A stretch of DNA of 64,000 nt from positions 2,771,298 to 2,835,297 of the forward strand of contig JALPQD010000205.1 in assembly GCA_023101885.1 (NCBI GenBank), given 5' to 3'. The notes below the pieces were generated by a model. That model saw only the letters and a list, made by a program, of their open reading frames with translations. It did no database searches and was not told the DNA's origin. The DNA is from Typhlomys cinereus. Lineage: Eukaryota; Chordata; Mammalia; Rodentia; Platacanthomyidae. Both the position numbers and the translations under genes were made by a program. Below, piece by piece: positions 49,625 through 62,722 of this stretch (positions are counted from its first letter, which is position 1; each line of letters starts with the position of its first letter).

Positions 49625-52345
49625 TGCACCAAGGATGAACAAAGTAAGAAAGAAATAAAAGAAAATATTCCATTTACCATAGCTCCAAAAAAAATGAAAT
49701 GAAATACTTTGGAATAAGCCTTCCAAGGATGTGAAAGACTTGTAGAATGAAAACTTTGAAATACTGAAAAAAGAAATTCAAGAAGACACCAGATGGTAGA
49801 AAGATCTCCCATGCTCATGGACCAGAGGATCAACACTGTGAAATGACTATATTACTAAAGGTAACATACAGATGAACACAATTCCAATCAATAATCCAAT
49901 GAAATTCTTCACAAAAATTGAAAACATATCTGAAAATTCATAACTATCCTGAGCAACAAAAATATTTTCAGAGGTATGCTATGCTATACTGTAGTATACT
50001 ATAGAGCCATATTAATAAAACAGCATGATGTTGGCACAAAAACAGACACACAGATAAATGGATTGGAATTGAGGACCCAGATAAAAAACCATATAGCTAT
50101 AGCCATTTTCATATTTAATAAGAATATATATTTTAACAATTGCAGAAAACAGTATCTTCAACAAATGATACTGGGAAAACTGGATCTCTACATGCAGGAG
50201 AATAAAATATACCTGTATCTCTCACACTGAATGAAAATTAACTGCAAATGGATTAAAGTTTCAATCAGAAACTCCTAGAAGAAAGAGTAGGGAGTACGAT
50301 AGAACCCATTTGCTTAGGCAAAGATTTCCTGAATAGAACCTCATCTGTGCAGGAAATAAAACCAACAATCAAGGTGGGATCTCATAAAACTGAAAAGCTT
50401 CTGTTCTGCAAAATAAATCATTATTTGTGCAAAGGTTAACCTCCACAGAATGGGAAAAAATATTTGCAAGTCACATATCTGATAGAGATTTGGTATCTAG
50501 AATGTTCAAAGAACTCAAAAAAGTAAACACCAAGAAAGCAATGCAATTAAAAAATGGACCTCAGAACTAAAAAGAAATTTTCACAAGATGAAACCAAATG
50601 TCTAATAAATACCTTAAAAAGTGTTCAAGCTCCTTAGGCATTAGGGAAATGCCAATTATAACCACTCTGAGATGTCATCTTACCCCAATCAGAATGTCTA
50701 AAATGAAAATATAACCACTGGACAGGCTGTGGAGAGAAGGGATCTCCACACCAACTGTTGATAGGAGTGCAAAAAGCTAAAAATTGTGTTACCATAGGAT
50801 CCAGACAAACCACTGCTGTGAATATTCAAAAGAATTTACATCATATTGTGGAGACATGTGGACAAACATGTTCATTACATTTCTAGTCACAATAGTAAGA
50901 TGAAAATGTGGTACATATACACAATGGGATACTACTCAACTGTTACAAAAATGAACTTTAAGGGATGGAATTGGAAAATACAATATTGAGTGAAGTACTG
51001 TAGATTCAAAAAGAGAAACACTATATGTCCTCCCTTATAAACAGAAGGTAGCAGTGAACCTTTAGAATGCTGTACTTAAAACCTCCATGATAGCTGTAAT
51101 CTAGAAAGAAAATTAAGATAAGAGATAGGAGGATCCTGTGAGTGAACGCTAAAAGATGGAGATGATAGAACACAGGCCACAAGAGGGTGCTTAAACACTC
51201 AGGCATCCAGTTGCTGTCTGTGAGCTTTAATGATGACTTCAGGGTAGGAAACACATGAACTGCAAACCAAACCAAATATCTGAGGAAAGGGAGACCATGG
51301 GTCCTAGACGGGATCAAACTCCTCAGTGTTAACTATAAATGCTTGATAGCAATCCACCATCTATATATACACTTACCCTTCGAGCAAAGAAGTACTCAAC
51401 ACTTAGCCAAGAAAAACCATTCTGCAGTAAGAGAAAATGCAAAACAGAAGACTGCAAGAGGCCAAAGTGCAAAGTGAAAGCCACTGTGAGAAGTCTAGCC
51501 TAGAACAGAACATTTAAATCACCCACACCCCATGATTCGGAACCTTACAGAAGAGTGGGAGGTAAGAATGAGGCTGGGGGGGCTGGAGAGGTGGCTCAGG
51601 GGTTAAGCCTCCGCCTTGCAGGCGGAAGGTCCTGAGTTCGGATCCCAGATCCCACGTATAGACGCCAGGCGGAAGCAGGGGCGGCCTGCGCTTCTGGTCC
51701 TGGTAGGGCGGAGCCTGTGAATCCCTGGGCAGAAGGTGGAGGCGTCCATGGTCGTTCGCGAATTTGTCCGTGGTTCTACATACACACAGACACACACAGC
51801 GCGCGCACATACACACGCACATGCGCACAGTTGAATAAATAATAATAATAATAATAATAAAAAGAATGAGGCTGGGGAGAAAGAGCCCTAGACAGAAGTC
51901 TATGTTCATATCAGGTCTGCCACACCCAAGCAATACCTACCTCCACCAGATTACCACAAGAGTGAACCTACAAGAATCTCTTACTTCTCACAGAGAAATA
52001 AGTCTCTCAAGAGGTTAAGTGCCATCCTCAGATACTATGTGAGACTGGCATAAGTCACAACGGGGAAATTATTAACTCAGTGATTAGCCCACTGTTGAAC
52101 TGATCATGCCTAAGATGATATACAGACACATTGCCAATACAAAAATCTTACATAGGACCTAGTAGATCTCACGAGTCAGAGAATGGGGGAGCAGGAGGGA
52201 GATTGAGTCGAAAGAATATGTGGGGTAGAAAGGGAGGGGGGAGGGGTAGTAAAGGATAAGATGAATAAATAAATAAAAATGAATATGAAAACTACAAAAA
52301 TATAGAAAATACAAAAAAGAAACACTAAAAACATTAATAAATAAA
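49625..52345 (+). mobile_element. Old L1: ORF2 3' part and 3' UTR, interrupted by a young SINE
   Basis: Decayed ORF2 similarity starts near 49630 (ATTTACCATAGCTCCAAAAA, the usual L1 stretch encoding the region after the RT domain) and continues through CAAGGTGGGATCTCATAAAA, CACATATCTGATAGAGATTTG, GAGATGTCATCTTACCCCAA and CAATGGGATACTACTCAAC. The 3' UTR follows and ends with a G-rich run (52225-52250) and an AATAAATAAATAAA tail. Many indels and stops, so it is much older than the copy at 26830. The SINE at 51580-51861 landed in its 3' UTR. Confidence 0.85.
51580..51861 (+). mobile_element. Young B2-superfamily SINE inside old L1
   Basis: Typical member of the GC-rich family with intact A and B boxes and (AAT)n at the end. 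The target AAGAATGAGGCTGGGG is perfect at 51564-51579 and 51862-51877. Confidence 0.95.
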
Positions 52346-52364
52346 ATTTAAAAATGCATTCTTG

Positions 52365-52643
52365 GGCTAGGATGATGGCACAATGGTTAAAACCTTTACC
52401 TTGCACCTGAGTTTGATCCCCCAAATTCCAGGTAAAAATGCCAGGCAGATATGACAGCAGCCAACAATTCCAGTGCTAGAAGGTGAAGACTGGTAGACCC
52501 CAGAATAAGCCAAGAAAGTGGAAGAACAATCCAGGATGATTTTCCCATGTTATACTTGGGCCTTCACAGGCACACACACTCAGGTGTTCTCTTGTACAGG
52601 CATGAACTTGTACATCTTCCTACATGCAACACACACACACATA

Positions 52644-52678
<35 letters not shown>

Positions 52679-52680
52679 AA
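52365..52680 (+). mobile_element. Old B2-superfamily SINE with CA tail
   Basis: GGGCTAGGATGATGGCACAATGG head, GAGTTTGATCCCCCAAATTCC B-box region, AAATGCCAGGCAGATATGAC, CAATCCAGGATGATTTTCCC, CACTCAGGTGTTCTCTTGTAC and an AC-rich tail (52628-52678). Confidence 0.82.
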
Positions 52681-55600
52681 GTGTACTCCCCAATCCTAAA
52701 TCAGATTTAGAATACAGCTGTAAGAAGAAACAGAAGTAAATGTGTGATTAGGACATGGCCAACAGAAACCAAAACTCATATGACTTTGGGAAATTTACTT
52801 AGCTCATTTTTGTCTTAAAAATGACCTGCGCTTTATCTAGTTTCTAGTTCCGGAAAATATTCACTGACTAGCTCCTTCTAATCTGTGCAGCCATTGAAAT
52901 CCCTTGGGAGTCATACAAGAATGTAATGGACCATGCTCTGCTGCGGGTACTTCTGGTGTTCAGTGCTACTTATTCAGCAATAGGCTAACTTGCCAGGAGA
53001 TCTGTTTCCAGTGGCGAAATAAGAAAACAAAGATGCTTGGACCCCAGAACAGAATACAGTTTCAGAAGTGCAACCAGAGGTTATGAATTTTAATTCTCAA
53101 CTACAGTACAGATGACTGCAAACAAGAACTTTAGGGCAAACTAATCAAGGAATAAATCAGCAGGGGACATCCATGCGGGCGATCATTGACAGCACTCCAT
53201 ACTTAGCGCAGCCATGGCTAATAGCCTCCTTACCTTCTCTTCTCCCATTAAAGATGCCCTGGAAACAAGCTACCCAAAGATACTGCTGCAGTTGTCATCG
53301 TTACAAAATCGGCAGGCAATATTCTCTAAGTGCACAGGGCCAGGAACTGAGGATTTCCTGTGTGCTCTCTACTCTTCCAGACTGAGTGCTGTTGTAAGTG
53401 GATCAAGAACAGAGGTACCAGAGATAAATAATGCATGAGAATTTCAGGTGCAGAAAGCTTTATCCGAGTCTGCCACACTAATGCATGTCTAAGCCTGACA
53501 TTTGCTACGGTGAGACTGGATTTGCTGCCCTGTGTGTTTAAAATGAGAATGGCAGAGTTGAGGGAGAAGCTGGCCTTTTGATCTCATCCTTAGCCCCTCT
53601 CCAGCTGTTCTAGCCGCTCTGTGTGGGCAATCCCCAACCAGGCCTCTGTCCTCCACACCCTTGGAGTTTAACTAGCTAATAAAATCACAGCATTTTCAAG
53701 GCCGTAAAAGTAAATAGAAAGGCTATGCATGGTTAAATACTCCATTACTAACACTCTGAATTTCAAACCTCTTAATCCTCCTTCTCCTGATATCTTACTG
53801 TTCTCTGATCTATAGATTAGTGATGCCCCCAAAAACCAATAGATGGTTTCCTACATGCAAATATTCCAAAAGGATTTGGAAAAATACTGAAACTAGGAAA
53901 AGGGAAGGTTTAAAAGATACCCTAAGGTTTTCAGATCTGTAGGGAATACAGGCTACTCTATGTATTAGTAAAGTTTATCTTAAGAATTTCTGAATTAACA
54001 TTCAGCTGTCTTGACATATAATTCAGGATCTAAATACCCCTTTAAAGTGTAGTGTTTTCTTGTGGAATCACTCCTACACCAATTCTCAGAGCACTGAGTA
54101 TCAATTGTTTCCCATACTCTTTCTACTGCTACTGCTTTATGACTAGTGCCTCTCTCAGTGTGCAGCTACCTGAAAATACCACAGTGACACACGCTGCCAT
54201 TCACCCACTAAACCTGCTCAAGTTCTTGTTTCTCAATACAGCACTGAGCCCAGGAAGAGTCAGACCTAGTCAAGTTGGCCCTGCTGCTTCAGGACTGACC
54301 TTGTCAGTCCCCCTTGCAGGTTATGAGGGAAGCGCAGTCATGCTTTTTAATACAGAGTATGATACTGAATGTAGAACCAGGTCAGAGGGCAGTACTTCTT
54401 CAGGGACCCTTTTATAACTTTGAACACTGCCAGTTGTTAGGACAAATCTCCAGCCAACTACTTTTCAGTTTGGTCAAATGGCCTGAAGAATCAAGTTTCC
54501 AATCCACTTCCACATATCAATATCCAAGATACATCAATTCAAGGAGCAAGTTTCCAATGTGCATTGACCTATTGCTCTTCAGAATCTCACAATTTAATAC
54601 AGGAATGGCACCAAGGACTAACCATAGCCCAAGGCCCTGCATTGTGTTGTGACCTGAAATGTTTCAAGTATATCAGCTGACTACTGGTTACTGATTACCT
54701 ACATCCAATGTCTCAGTTTTTGGACTTAGTTCTTGAATAAGCAGGAACTGCTTGCTTTGGGAACAGAATATATACATTGTCTCAAATAGGAACTTCGCAT
54801 GGAGAATATAAACTAGTACAGAGACTAGCATCAAGAAAAAGAAACAGAGAAAGAAGTCTGTGGTTTTCTAAGTACAGAGCTGTAAAAGGGGGAAACTGAG
54901 TACCTTTAGTGCTGAGTTGGTTTTTCAAGTCATGGTCCTTTTAGCATACCAGCAATCCACATTCATGAGCAACCTTGGCCAGCGTTGCCTCTGATCACTT
55001 TATTGCCACTATGGGAAGCATTTATAATGTACTTACAGACACATGCTCCTGCTTCCCAACAAATAAGTATTACCTCAGTAAATTCCACTGAGAGTACACT
55101 CCAGAAAAAGCAGTGCTTGCAAAACATTTCATGTTCATTTTTCAGAATTCAAAATTAAGTGACTAACCCCTGATCTACAATAAAAATGATCAAATGCAAA
55201 CACTATCGAGGCTGCACAATAAATATTTTATACATTAATATGTTCTCAAAAGTCTTATTTCATTTTACTGCTTTCCCATAGGGCATTATTCTATATTAGT
55301 ACATGCAATGAAATAATCTTCCATGAAAAAAGAGGCTTTCTTGGCCCATTCTAAATAAGCCAGTGGATAATTATGGCACTATTAATTTGCTGTGTAAAAT
55401 GTAAAAAAAAAAAATTGCTAACTCTTTCCTCTTTCCACTATTAGAAACAATCCAATTCTTCACAAGGAAAATGGAAAATTCCTTCACGTGAAAATTTTTC
55501 CTATCTTTTCTTAAACCCAAAAGATACAACTCAACTGCTCTGCTCTGTTAACACTTTACAAAATGGACCATAATCCCTACAAAAGTATTACAGTATAATT

Positions 55601-55685
55601 CTTGATGTTCATTGTTCATTCACCATGAAAAAACTTCAAAGTTCTCTTATTTGGTATAAATGCTGCCACCTTGCTTTTGAAAAGA
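52681..55685. other. Unresolved intronic DNA
   Basis: Three kilobases with no confident family. A patch at 53170-53440 is open in two overlapping frames (70 and 74 residues) and relatively GC-rich, but it has no convincing splice pair and no domain. AT-rich elsewhere. Confidence 0.4.
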
Positions 55686-55689
55686 GCCC

Positions 55690-55956
55690 TGGTGGATACA
55701 CCTGAACTCCCCACCTATGTCAGAGCTACGGCTTCTTGCTGACAGTTTAACTGATGTCTTCCTTCTACTCTCAGCATCCAAGATGTTTGCAGTGACTAGG
55801 CCTCCTCCAGCTTCTATCAGCCAGCCAATGCCATGTCCACTATGAAGGACTGTATCTCACCTCTGTAACTGTAAGCTAAATAAATCTCTTTCTCCCATTA
55901 AGTTTCTTGACTTTGACTACTCTCTCACAGCAACAGAAAAGAGTAACCATTACAGA
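55690..55956 (+). repeat. 5' LTR of the MaLR element (start uncertain)
   Basis: Its second half aligns with the 3' LTR (CTGTAACTGTAAGCTAAATA against GGAACCATAAGCTGAATAAA, and the shared CACAGCAACAG-type end). The first half is too diverged to place the start. Confidence 0.6.
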
Positions 55957-57488
55957 AACTGGTACCAGGAGTGGGGTACTGCTATGAGATTAGAAGCATC
56001 TGGCACCACAATCTGAAGTGTTTTGAAGTTGAGAGGAATTGGTATCAGAGAAGTAGGGTGTTGCAATGTGAGACTAAGAGAATCTGTTTGTGAAGTTAAG
56101 AGACGTTGGTATCCAGCAGTATTGGCCAGTGCTGTGATATGGCTTAGTGTGTCTTTGGAATTGTTGTTAGGATAAATATGGGGAACTTTGGGAGTTTGTT
56201 CTGGGAAAGTCTTTGCATCTTGGCAATTGGCCAAATGGACTTTTCTAGTGAGACCTCAGAAGAGAGTCTGTGATAGTCTGAAGGGGAACAAAAACTGCGT
56301 TTGGAACTGGATGAGTGACGAATGGAGTCATGTGTTGGTGGAGAGTTTAGTGAAGTTTTGCCCTCATCCTGAAAGCTAACCTGAAGCTTGATGGAAGAAA
56401 TTTCAAAGCAATGTAGTCTTGACAATGTGATATGGCTATGTTTTTGTTCTTTTCTTCAGAGTTATGAAAAAGAGCAAGAAACTGGGCCAAAAGAAGTAAA
56501 AACTGTGAGCTCTGATGAGGAAAACTACAATGACAAACTTTAAGAGTTAAACCAGGAAGAAGCATAGAGTAAACTGTTGACTATTAAAAAGATTAGTTCC
56601 ATTAGTAAATCAAAGCCTGCTCTCAATTTGAGTAATAGAAGAGGCCCTACACTGAGGGCAAAGTTATCAGAAAAGGCTCCCACCCATAAGAATGCAAATC
56701 CTTTTGGAAGGAATGGGCTAAAGTGTGGATCCAAAGCAGTGGTCTGCTACTTTCTTAAGCCCAGGAGAAAAAGATTTTTCCTACATTCAGCACAAAGAAG
56801 ATAAATCAGCTGTGATTCTAAGGAGCCAGTCTTAAACCCAAGTTTATAGCAAAAGTTAGCAAAGTCATCCACTTGATTCTGGTTTTAAAGTCATCAGGGA
56901 TGCCAGAGGGAAGATTTCATGGATCCTCCTCCAAGATTTCAAAGAATATGGAATCCAGGTAGCATGTGGCAGAAAGCCTGCAGTTTACAGGCCCAAGAAG
57001 GATAGTTTGTACTATAGAGTTAAAGCCTGCTTTATCATTGAGAAGTAAAGGTGTTAGAGATGCCAGAGACAATATGGGACATTTGACAGGGAGAGCAGTA
57101 TACCCTGGGAGGAGTCAGCCCAAGAGAATGATGTGTTCTATGAGCAGTTGCATTGGAGGGGTGGAATGGAAGGCCTTTGGAACTGAAATGATTTCAATGA
57201 GAGGCTCACCTGTTAGACATGGAGCTGCAGGATTTGGAGTTTGTCCTGATGTTTTTTGGTCTTGTTATGGATGGATCTTTCCTGAATATGCCCCATTCCT
57301 CTCTTTTGGAATGGGAATGTTTATCCTGTGCCATTGCATGTTGGAAGTATATAACTTGTCTTTTGATTTTTATGGGAGGCTTTGGACTTTGGACTTTTTA
57401 ACTGTGTCTATGAAGACTTTTAAAGTTGGACTGAGTATGGCTTGCATAATGAGATAACAATGAGCCTGTGGAAGTCAGGGTTGGAGTG

Positions 57489-57836
57489 TCATGGTTCGAA
57501 ATATGTCCCCCACAGTCTCATGTATTTGGCAAAGTCATAGCCCCCTTAAGACGTAGAGACTTATTAGAGGAAGGTGGCTACAGGGGCTGGGCCTTGAGGT
57601 AGACTAGCCCCACACTACCTCCTAGAAGCTTTTGTAGCAAGCAGTATTGCAGCTCTCAGAGTGGCTGATGGGTGTAACATAGCCTGTCTCCAGCTTCTGC
57701 CTCCAGTCATGCTGCATATGCCGTGAAAACCTGCATCTCCCCTCTGGAACCATAAGCTGAATAAATTATGCTTTGTCCCTTAAACTGCTTGACTTGGGTG
57801 TTTCCCCACAGCGACAGATAAGAGTAACAATTATAG
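57489..57836 (+). repeat. 3' LTR of the MaLR element
   Basis: Begins with TG (TGTCATGGTTCGAAATATG, then GTCCCCCACAGTCTCATGTA), contains GGAACCATAAGCTGAATAAA near the R region and ends CCCACAGCGACAGATAAGAG then TAACAATTATA. Confidence 0.8.
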
Positions 57837-59976
57837 AAATATATCCCAGGAATTTCTCAGTAAACATGATACAAATGGTTTTTTAATTGTTGCACAGCAT
57901 TCTGGCATGATTATTTGAAACTAGTAGTGAATGATCATTGGTATAAGCTTGGATATGGTGCTGTTTTGACAGCAGACAGGGACTCATGTGCTATCAGACA
58001 CATACTTAGAATTTTATCCAGTGAAGAATATTCAGGAAGAGATTAAAAAGAAGTCAGGCAATGAAAGTCATGAGCTCTTTCCTGTGTACTAAAGGTCTTG
58101 ATGTCATTTTCTCATTGAGGAAAGGAAAATTGCAACCGATAACTTTCACATTTTTAACACTAACTTCTTTCTCATTTCAGAGCTGTCTGTCTCTCCTTTT
58201 CATATATTTAAGAAGTTAATACTTACAAACCTAACTGGAAAATGGTGGAAAATGCTGTCAGTTGCATTGGCAGAATCCTGACACAGAAATCTTCAGGCAC
58301 CTAGTATGTGAGTTCCAATGCCTTTGGATGTACACTTAACCTTCACTTTTTGTCTTTTTGAAGAAAAAGGGTATACCATAAGAAGGAAAAGGACTCTTCC
58401 AGGCATGACATTCTTCTCTTTTGGCACGTCAAAGACTTTCCTGACACAAAATAATGATACTTAAAGTTCATGAGAAAAGTTCCCATACAGACCCCACTTT
58501 CTTCGGACAGAAATGATTTGGAGCCATACTGTGGAACTGAATCCCATAGTTTTAGAAAGAAGACCCAATTTTCTTCACCAGGCATCACCAGGTAATCATC
58601 ATCCATGATTATTAGACACATCTTGGTCCTTAATGAGTAATCTAGTGGCATCTTTCAGATGCTTTCCATAAGTTCAATGTGAACTGAGATCCTGTCTTAC
58701 AGCAGAGATGAGATATCCACAGATCACTCATCAGTTGTATCGTTATGATGTCATCATAATAACATCTTTGCGAAGAAACTGATTCATCATGCAAGAAGAT
58801 GCTTAGAAAACAGAATAGATAAACCTCATGGAGATCTTACCACACTAGATAAAAGCAAATTGTTCCAAAATTCAGAAACAATGAACTTAAAAACAATAGT
58901 GAGCAAAAGGTAAATTTTGAAATATAATCAATATACTGGTCAAATGTACCTCTTTCTTTGAGATTGTGAACTGGTATCTTTCAAAGAAGAACATTTAGGG
59001 AAGAGTCTGAGTCATTTGTGTCTGAGTCAAACTCACAAATAAAAATTTGGATATTTAATTAATGATACTAAATAATTAACACCATACTCATGCCCAATAA
59101 TGGGCACAATTCAATGACTCAGTGGCTACAGTTTATGCTATTATGTACTTAAACCTAAGCATTGCCAAAGTTACCACTTTAATTACTGTTAGGATTAATA
59201 CCATCAACCTCCCTTTGGAAAACTAGAAATTGAGTTGAGGAGCTTAGGAGCACAACACACTCCCCTGCAAATAACATATTCTTTAAAGCATTGTCATTTA
59301 GAGTAGACTTAGTCATAAGTGTGAGTTCAGCAAGTTGCTAAACAAATTATGAATCTGGTGAAGATAAGCAAAAAAATAGATTAAGATCAGACCAAGACTA
59401 TCAGTGAACAGTGGCTGGCCTTAATTATTCATTCATTCATAAAATAAACAAAAATCATGTGTTGGAAAGCTGATTTAATTGTTTATCTTCCTTTGGTTTT
59501 CTCTACATCAAACACTCTAAGCCCAAAACAGCCCAACCGGCACATCTGTAAGTAGCTATTAAGTCACTATATGTAAAAGATATCTACTCCTCCTTCAGAG
59601 ATGCCATCCAGTATCCATCAGAGATGCCATCAAATATCCATGCTCCACCTTAAGCACCAACTGTTGTTTCTCAAAATAAGAGTGGTATGATTGACTATGT
59701 CTTCTGCCACATAATACAACTTCTATGTGTATTTTAACATGAAAAGACAAGAGTACTATCTGTCAACTTGGTTACAGACTGGATTCATGGGAAATCCACT
59801 ACATGTAAAAATCTAGGAAAAGTTGCACCTATTATAGGTTTGTACACAATCTTTCAGTTGATTTCTATCAGTAGAATAAACAATATTATCTAAGGTGACA
59901 TGGGATGGTACTCAATCAAGATCCAAACTCTAATGATCAGAAACCTTTCCACAGTGCCCAGGTGGTTGGAAGATAC
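57837..59976. other. Unresolved intronic DNA
   Basis: Two kilobases without a recognised family. The open frame at 58343-58651 minus shows no domain. Confidence 0.4.
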
Positions 59977-60000
59977 ATATATATATATATATATATATAT
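59977..60000. repeat. (AT)n microsatellite
   Basis: Twelve AT units. Confidence 0.95.
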
Positions 60001-60785
60001 TCAGTTAATATAACCAAGGTACACAAGTCTCCATGTAAACCAGCAGCAACCCAACATGGATCAAATGGAGAAAATTAAAACAAACCAAACTTTATTTCCA
60101 AAAAACAGAAAGGGCTTAGGCAGGTAGATATCCTTGTGAAGGTTGAAAAAAGTGAATTGCTGCAGACTTTTATCTAAATTTGATATTGTAACACAACATT
60201 GTATATACAAAGTTAATGCTTGAAATTGAATAATCAAGTCCCCAAAAAACTCAAAAAAAGTCATAATATTTAAGTTTATAATTTTGTGTTTGGTCAGAGC
60301 TATGCTGGGGCACATGCAGCCTCAAGCTACAGACTGAGCACATCTAGCAGACCCAAAAGGAATAGGTGAAATATGTATATACTTGTCAAGCTGGAATTTA
60401 TTCTGCAGCTCAAAATACATCTTCATTGCAATAATAAATATTTTACTACAGATATGTGCTTTCCTGAGACTCATAACTCAAATCTACTTAGTCCCCTCTG
60501 CCACCTCCATAAAAATCCCCCTAGTCTAACATTTTTCATATGGACTCCCACCAATCAGTACCTAGCCTATTAACTTCCAATCCCCCTCCACAATTCTCTC
60601 CAGGTAGAAGCCAGCATAAACTTTCTAACTTGAAATTAGGCTATAAAGACTCAGATTATGTTTTCTCTCCTTCAAACTCTGTCAGCCTTCTATTTTTAAT
60701 ATAAACTAAACATATGATTTAGCCATGAGAGCTTCAGATGTATTATGTACATCCATTCCATCTTATATATCCCTCATGCTGCAAA
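60001..60785. other. Unresolved intronic DNA
   Basis: AT-rich, no recognised family. Confidence 0.45.
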
Positions 60786-60789
60786 CTTT

Positions 60790-61135
60790 CAACCGCAATG
60801 GACTCTGAATATCCTTTCTCACTTTAGGGCCTTTCTACTACACGGATCCACTTTGATCTTCTCCCACATTTTCAAGAAACTAGCATCTCTATATTTCTTA
60901 AACTTCAGCTTGGGGATCACCCACTTAAAGACGCTTTCTCTAACCACCCTCGTCAAGAAGTCCTGTTCCTTATTTTTGTTTCAGTTCACTCCACAGAAAT
61001 GATGACCATTGTTTTCTGGATCTCAGGAAGATGTATTTCTATTACTCAGCTGTTTGGTTATAACCACTGGGTCCCTGGCACCCAAGACACAGCTAGACTT
61101 ACAGTGGGTGCTTCTGAAGATGAATAATGAGGACC
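60790..61135 (+). mobile_element. L2-like LINE 3' relic
   Basis: TCACTTTAGGGCCTTTCTAC, AAAGACGCTTTCTCTAACCACC, TTTCAGTTCACTCCACAGA and CACTGGGTCCCTGGCACCC then ACAGTGGGTGCTTCTGAAGA follow the L2 3' order. Confidence 0.55.
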
Positions 61136-61224
61136 CATAAGATAGCTGGGTCTATCTATCCATATTTTTCTAGTCCTTTCCCTAGTTTATTTCTATTCGA
61201 TTTTTCTCTAAATGAGAAAGCAAT

Positions 61225-61635
61225 TGTCATAGTTAGATACAGGTATCAACTTGACAGTTTAGAGTTTGAGCTTTGGGTGTATTTGTAGAGAATTGGTAGT
61301 CAAGTTAAGCCCAGAGTCAACCTTCAAGAGATTGTTTAGTGGATAGGCTCAGCCCATGGTGGGTGGGACTAATCCCCAGGCAGTGAATAAAATGGAGGGA
61401 ACTGTTTGAGAAAGTGGCATTCTTGTGTACTTGTGGGTTCTTGGCCAGACATGATGCTCTGGCAAGTAAGAACTGTCCCTCTCTCAGCTATTATGTGGAG
61501 ATGGTGTGACCAGTTCCCTTGACTCTGTTGTTGGTGTGAACTCTCCTGCAAAGTTCAACAATCTATTGTGACCAGGAATCATTAGAGAGAATAAACCCCC
61601 TGTTTTATCATGATTTTATCAGCAATAATGCAGGT
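61225..61635 (+). mobile_element. ERVL-type LTR (MLT2/MT2-like)
   Basis: CAGGTATCAACTTGACAGTTT near the start, GGCTCAGCCCATGGTGGGTGG in the middle (shared with 13858-14543), AGAATAAACCCCCTGTTTTA as the polyadenylation-like region, and TCAGCAATAATGCAG at the end. Solo LTR. Confidence 0.6.
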
Positions 61636-61639
61636 GAAC

Positions 61640-62450
61640 TGCTACAGCAATCTATTTAAATTTTTCAAATGAAAGTTTCACAATTCATCAACAGTTCAGT
61701 CAATAATGATTATTATACAACACACAGCATCAATTCAGAAAATCATTCCCTGAAAGGGCTTAACGGTTCACATGAATTTGGGAAAATAGTACATATTATG
61801 CTTGTTATTCTCTTGTCTTGGAAATTCGCAATGCACATTAGCAAGTTGAAAGTTGCAGAAGAATTGTAGTAAGGAAACCTGAATAATTAACCCAATATTC
61901 CACAGAATCAGATTTTTTCTTCTTGTATTTTTTGTAAATAACAATCAAAAATCCCCAAGAATGAATACTCTCCATAATGAATTTATAAACAATTTTCCAT
62001 ATAAATAAATACAAGAAATGCCTAATAACTTTTCATGAGAGATATCTGCTAGGCCCAGGAAACAGATACTGGTGATCTATATTTGGAATCCTAATAAACT
62101 TAGCTAAACATGAGTTTTCTACAAATCACAGGCTGATTGCATGACTTTAGGACTTATTTACAGTATTCTCTTGTTTCCATTCCAGATAGTTGCATAATCA
62201 TCATTACAGCCAGCACTAACTTAAGTTCACTCGAATTCTGAATAAATCTGAAAGAATTAAGCAACAAAGTCTCACTACAGAAAGACATATAATTCACTTG
62301 ACCACAGTGAAGATGCAGACACAGACATATTTAATCATTATAGCACATAAGAGATGGAAAGCTCTCATCCCTCAAGACTGTGGCTCTTTATAAAGACCCT
62401 CCCACAAAAATCAGGGATGGGAAGCACAATGATAGGAGTGAAGAGGTCAT
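61640..62450. other. Unresolved intronic DNA
   Basis: AT-rich, no recognised family. Confidence 0.45.
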
Positions 62451-62457
62451 GCTAGTT

Positions 62458-62722
62458 TTGGAAAAGAAAAGAGGGGAGGAAAGGGGAAGGGAGCGGAGGG
62501 GAGGGAAGAGCAAGGGAGGAGAGGGCAGGGGAGGGGCAAGGGAGAGGTGGGTAGGGGAGGGGAAAGGAAAGGGAAGGAAAGGGAGGGGAGGGGAGGAGAG
62601 GGAAGAGAAGGGAAAAAGGAAAAGGGAGGGGAAGGGAGAGAGGAGGGGAGGGAAAAAGGAAAGAGGAGGGAGAAGGAGGAGAGAGGAGGGGAGGACAGGG
62701 GAGGGGAGGGAAAAATAAGGAG
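62458..62722 (+). repeat. Polypurine (GGGGA/GGAAA) minisatellite-like tract
   Basis: About 260 bp almost purely G and A on the plus strand, with fewer than ten pyrimidine interruptions, built of irregular GGGGA-, GGAAA- and GGAGA-type units. It generates low-complexity open frames on both strands that are artefacts of composition. Confidence 0.95.

Larger units (their letters stand above)
55690..57836 (+). mobile_element. MaLR retrotransposon with two LTRs and internal region
   Basis: A MaLR-type LTR end (AGCTAAATAAATCTCTTTCTC, CTCTCACAGCAACAGAAAAG) is followed at 55957 by AACTGGTACCAGGAGTGGGG, the usual start of MaLR internal sequence. About 1.5 kb of internal sequence without a conserved retroviral gene leads to a second LTR at 57489-57836 starting TGTCATGGTTCGAAATATG. 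MaLRs are nonautonomous ERVL relatives, so the lack of coding capacity is normal. The 5' LTR is diverged at its start. Confidence 0.75.

Noticed and set aside
53173..53438. Two overlapping frames of 70-74 residues as a possible exon
   Set aside because: No domain, no well-placed acceptor and donor, and both frames are equally open, which suggests chance in GC-balanced DNA.
56966..57457. 163-residue open frame in the MaLR internal region
   Set aside because: It has no retroviral gag/pol motif. MaLR internal sequence is normally noncoding and the frame does not begin at a conserved start.
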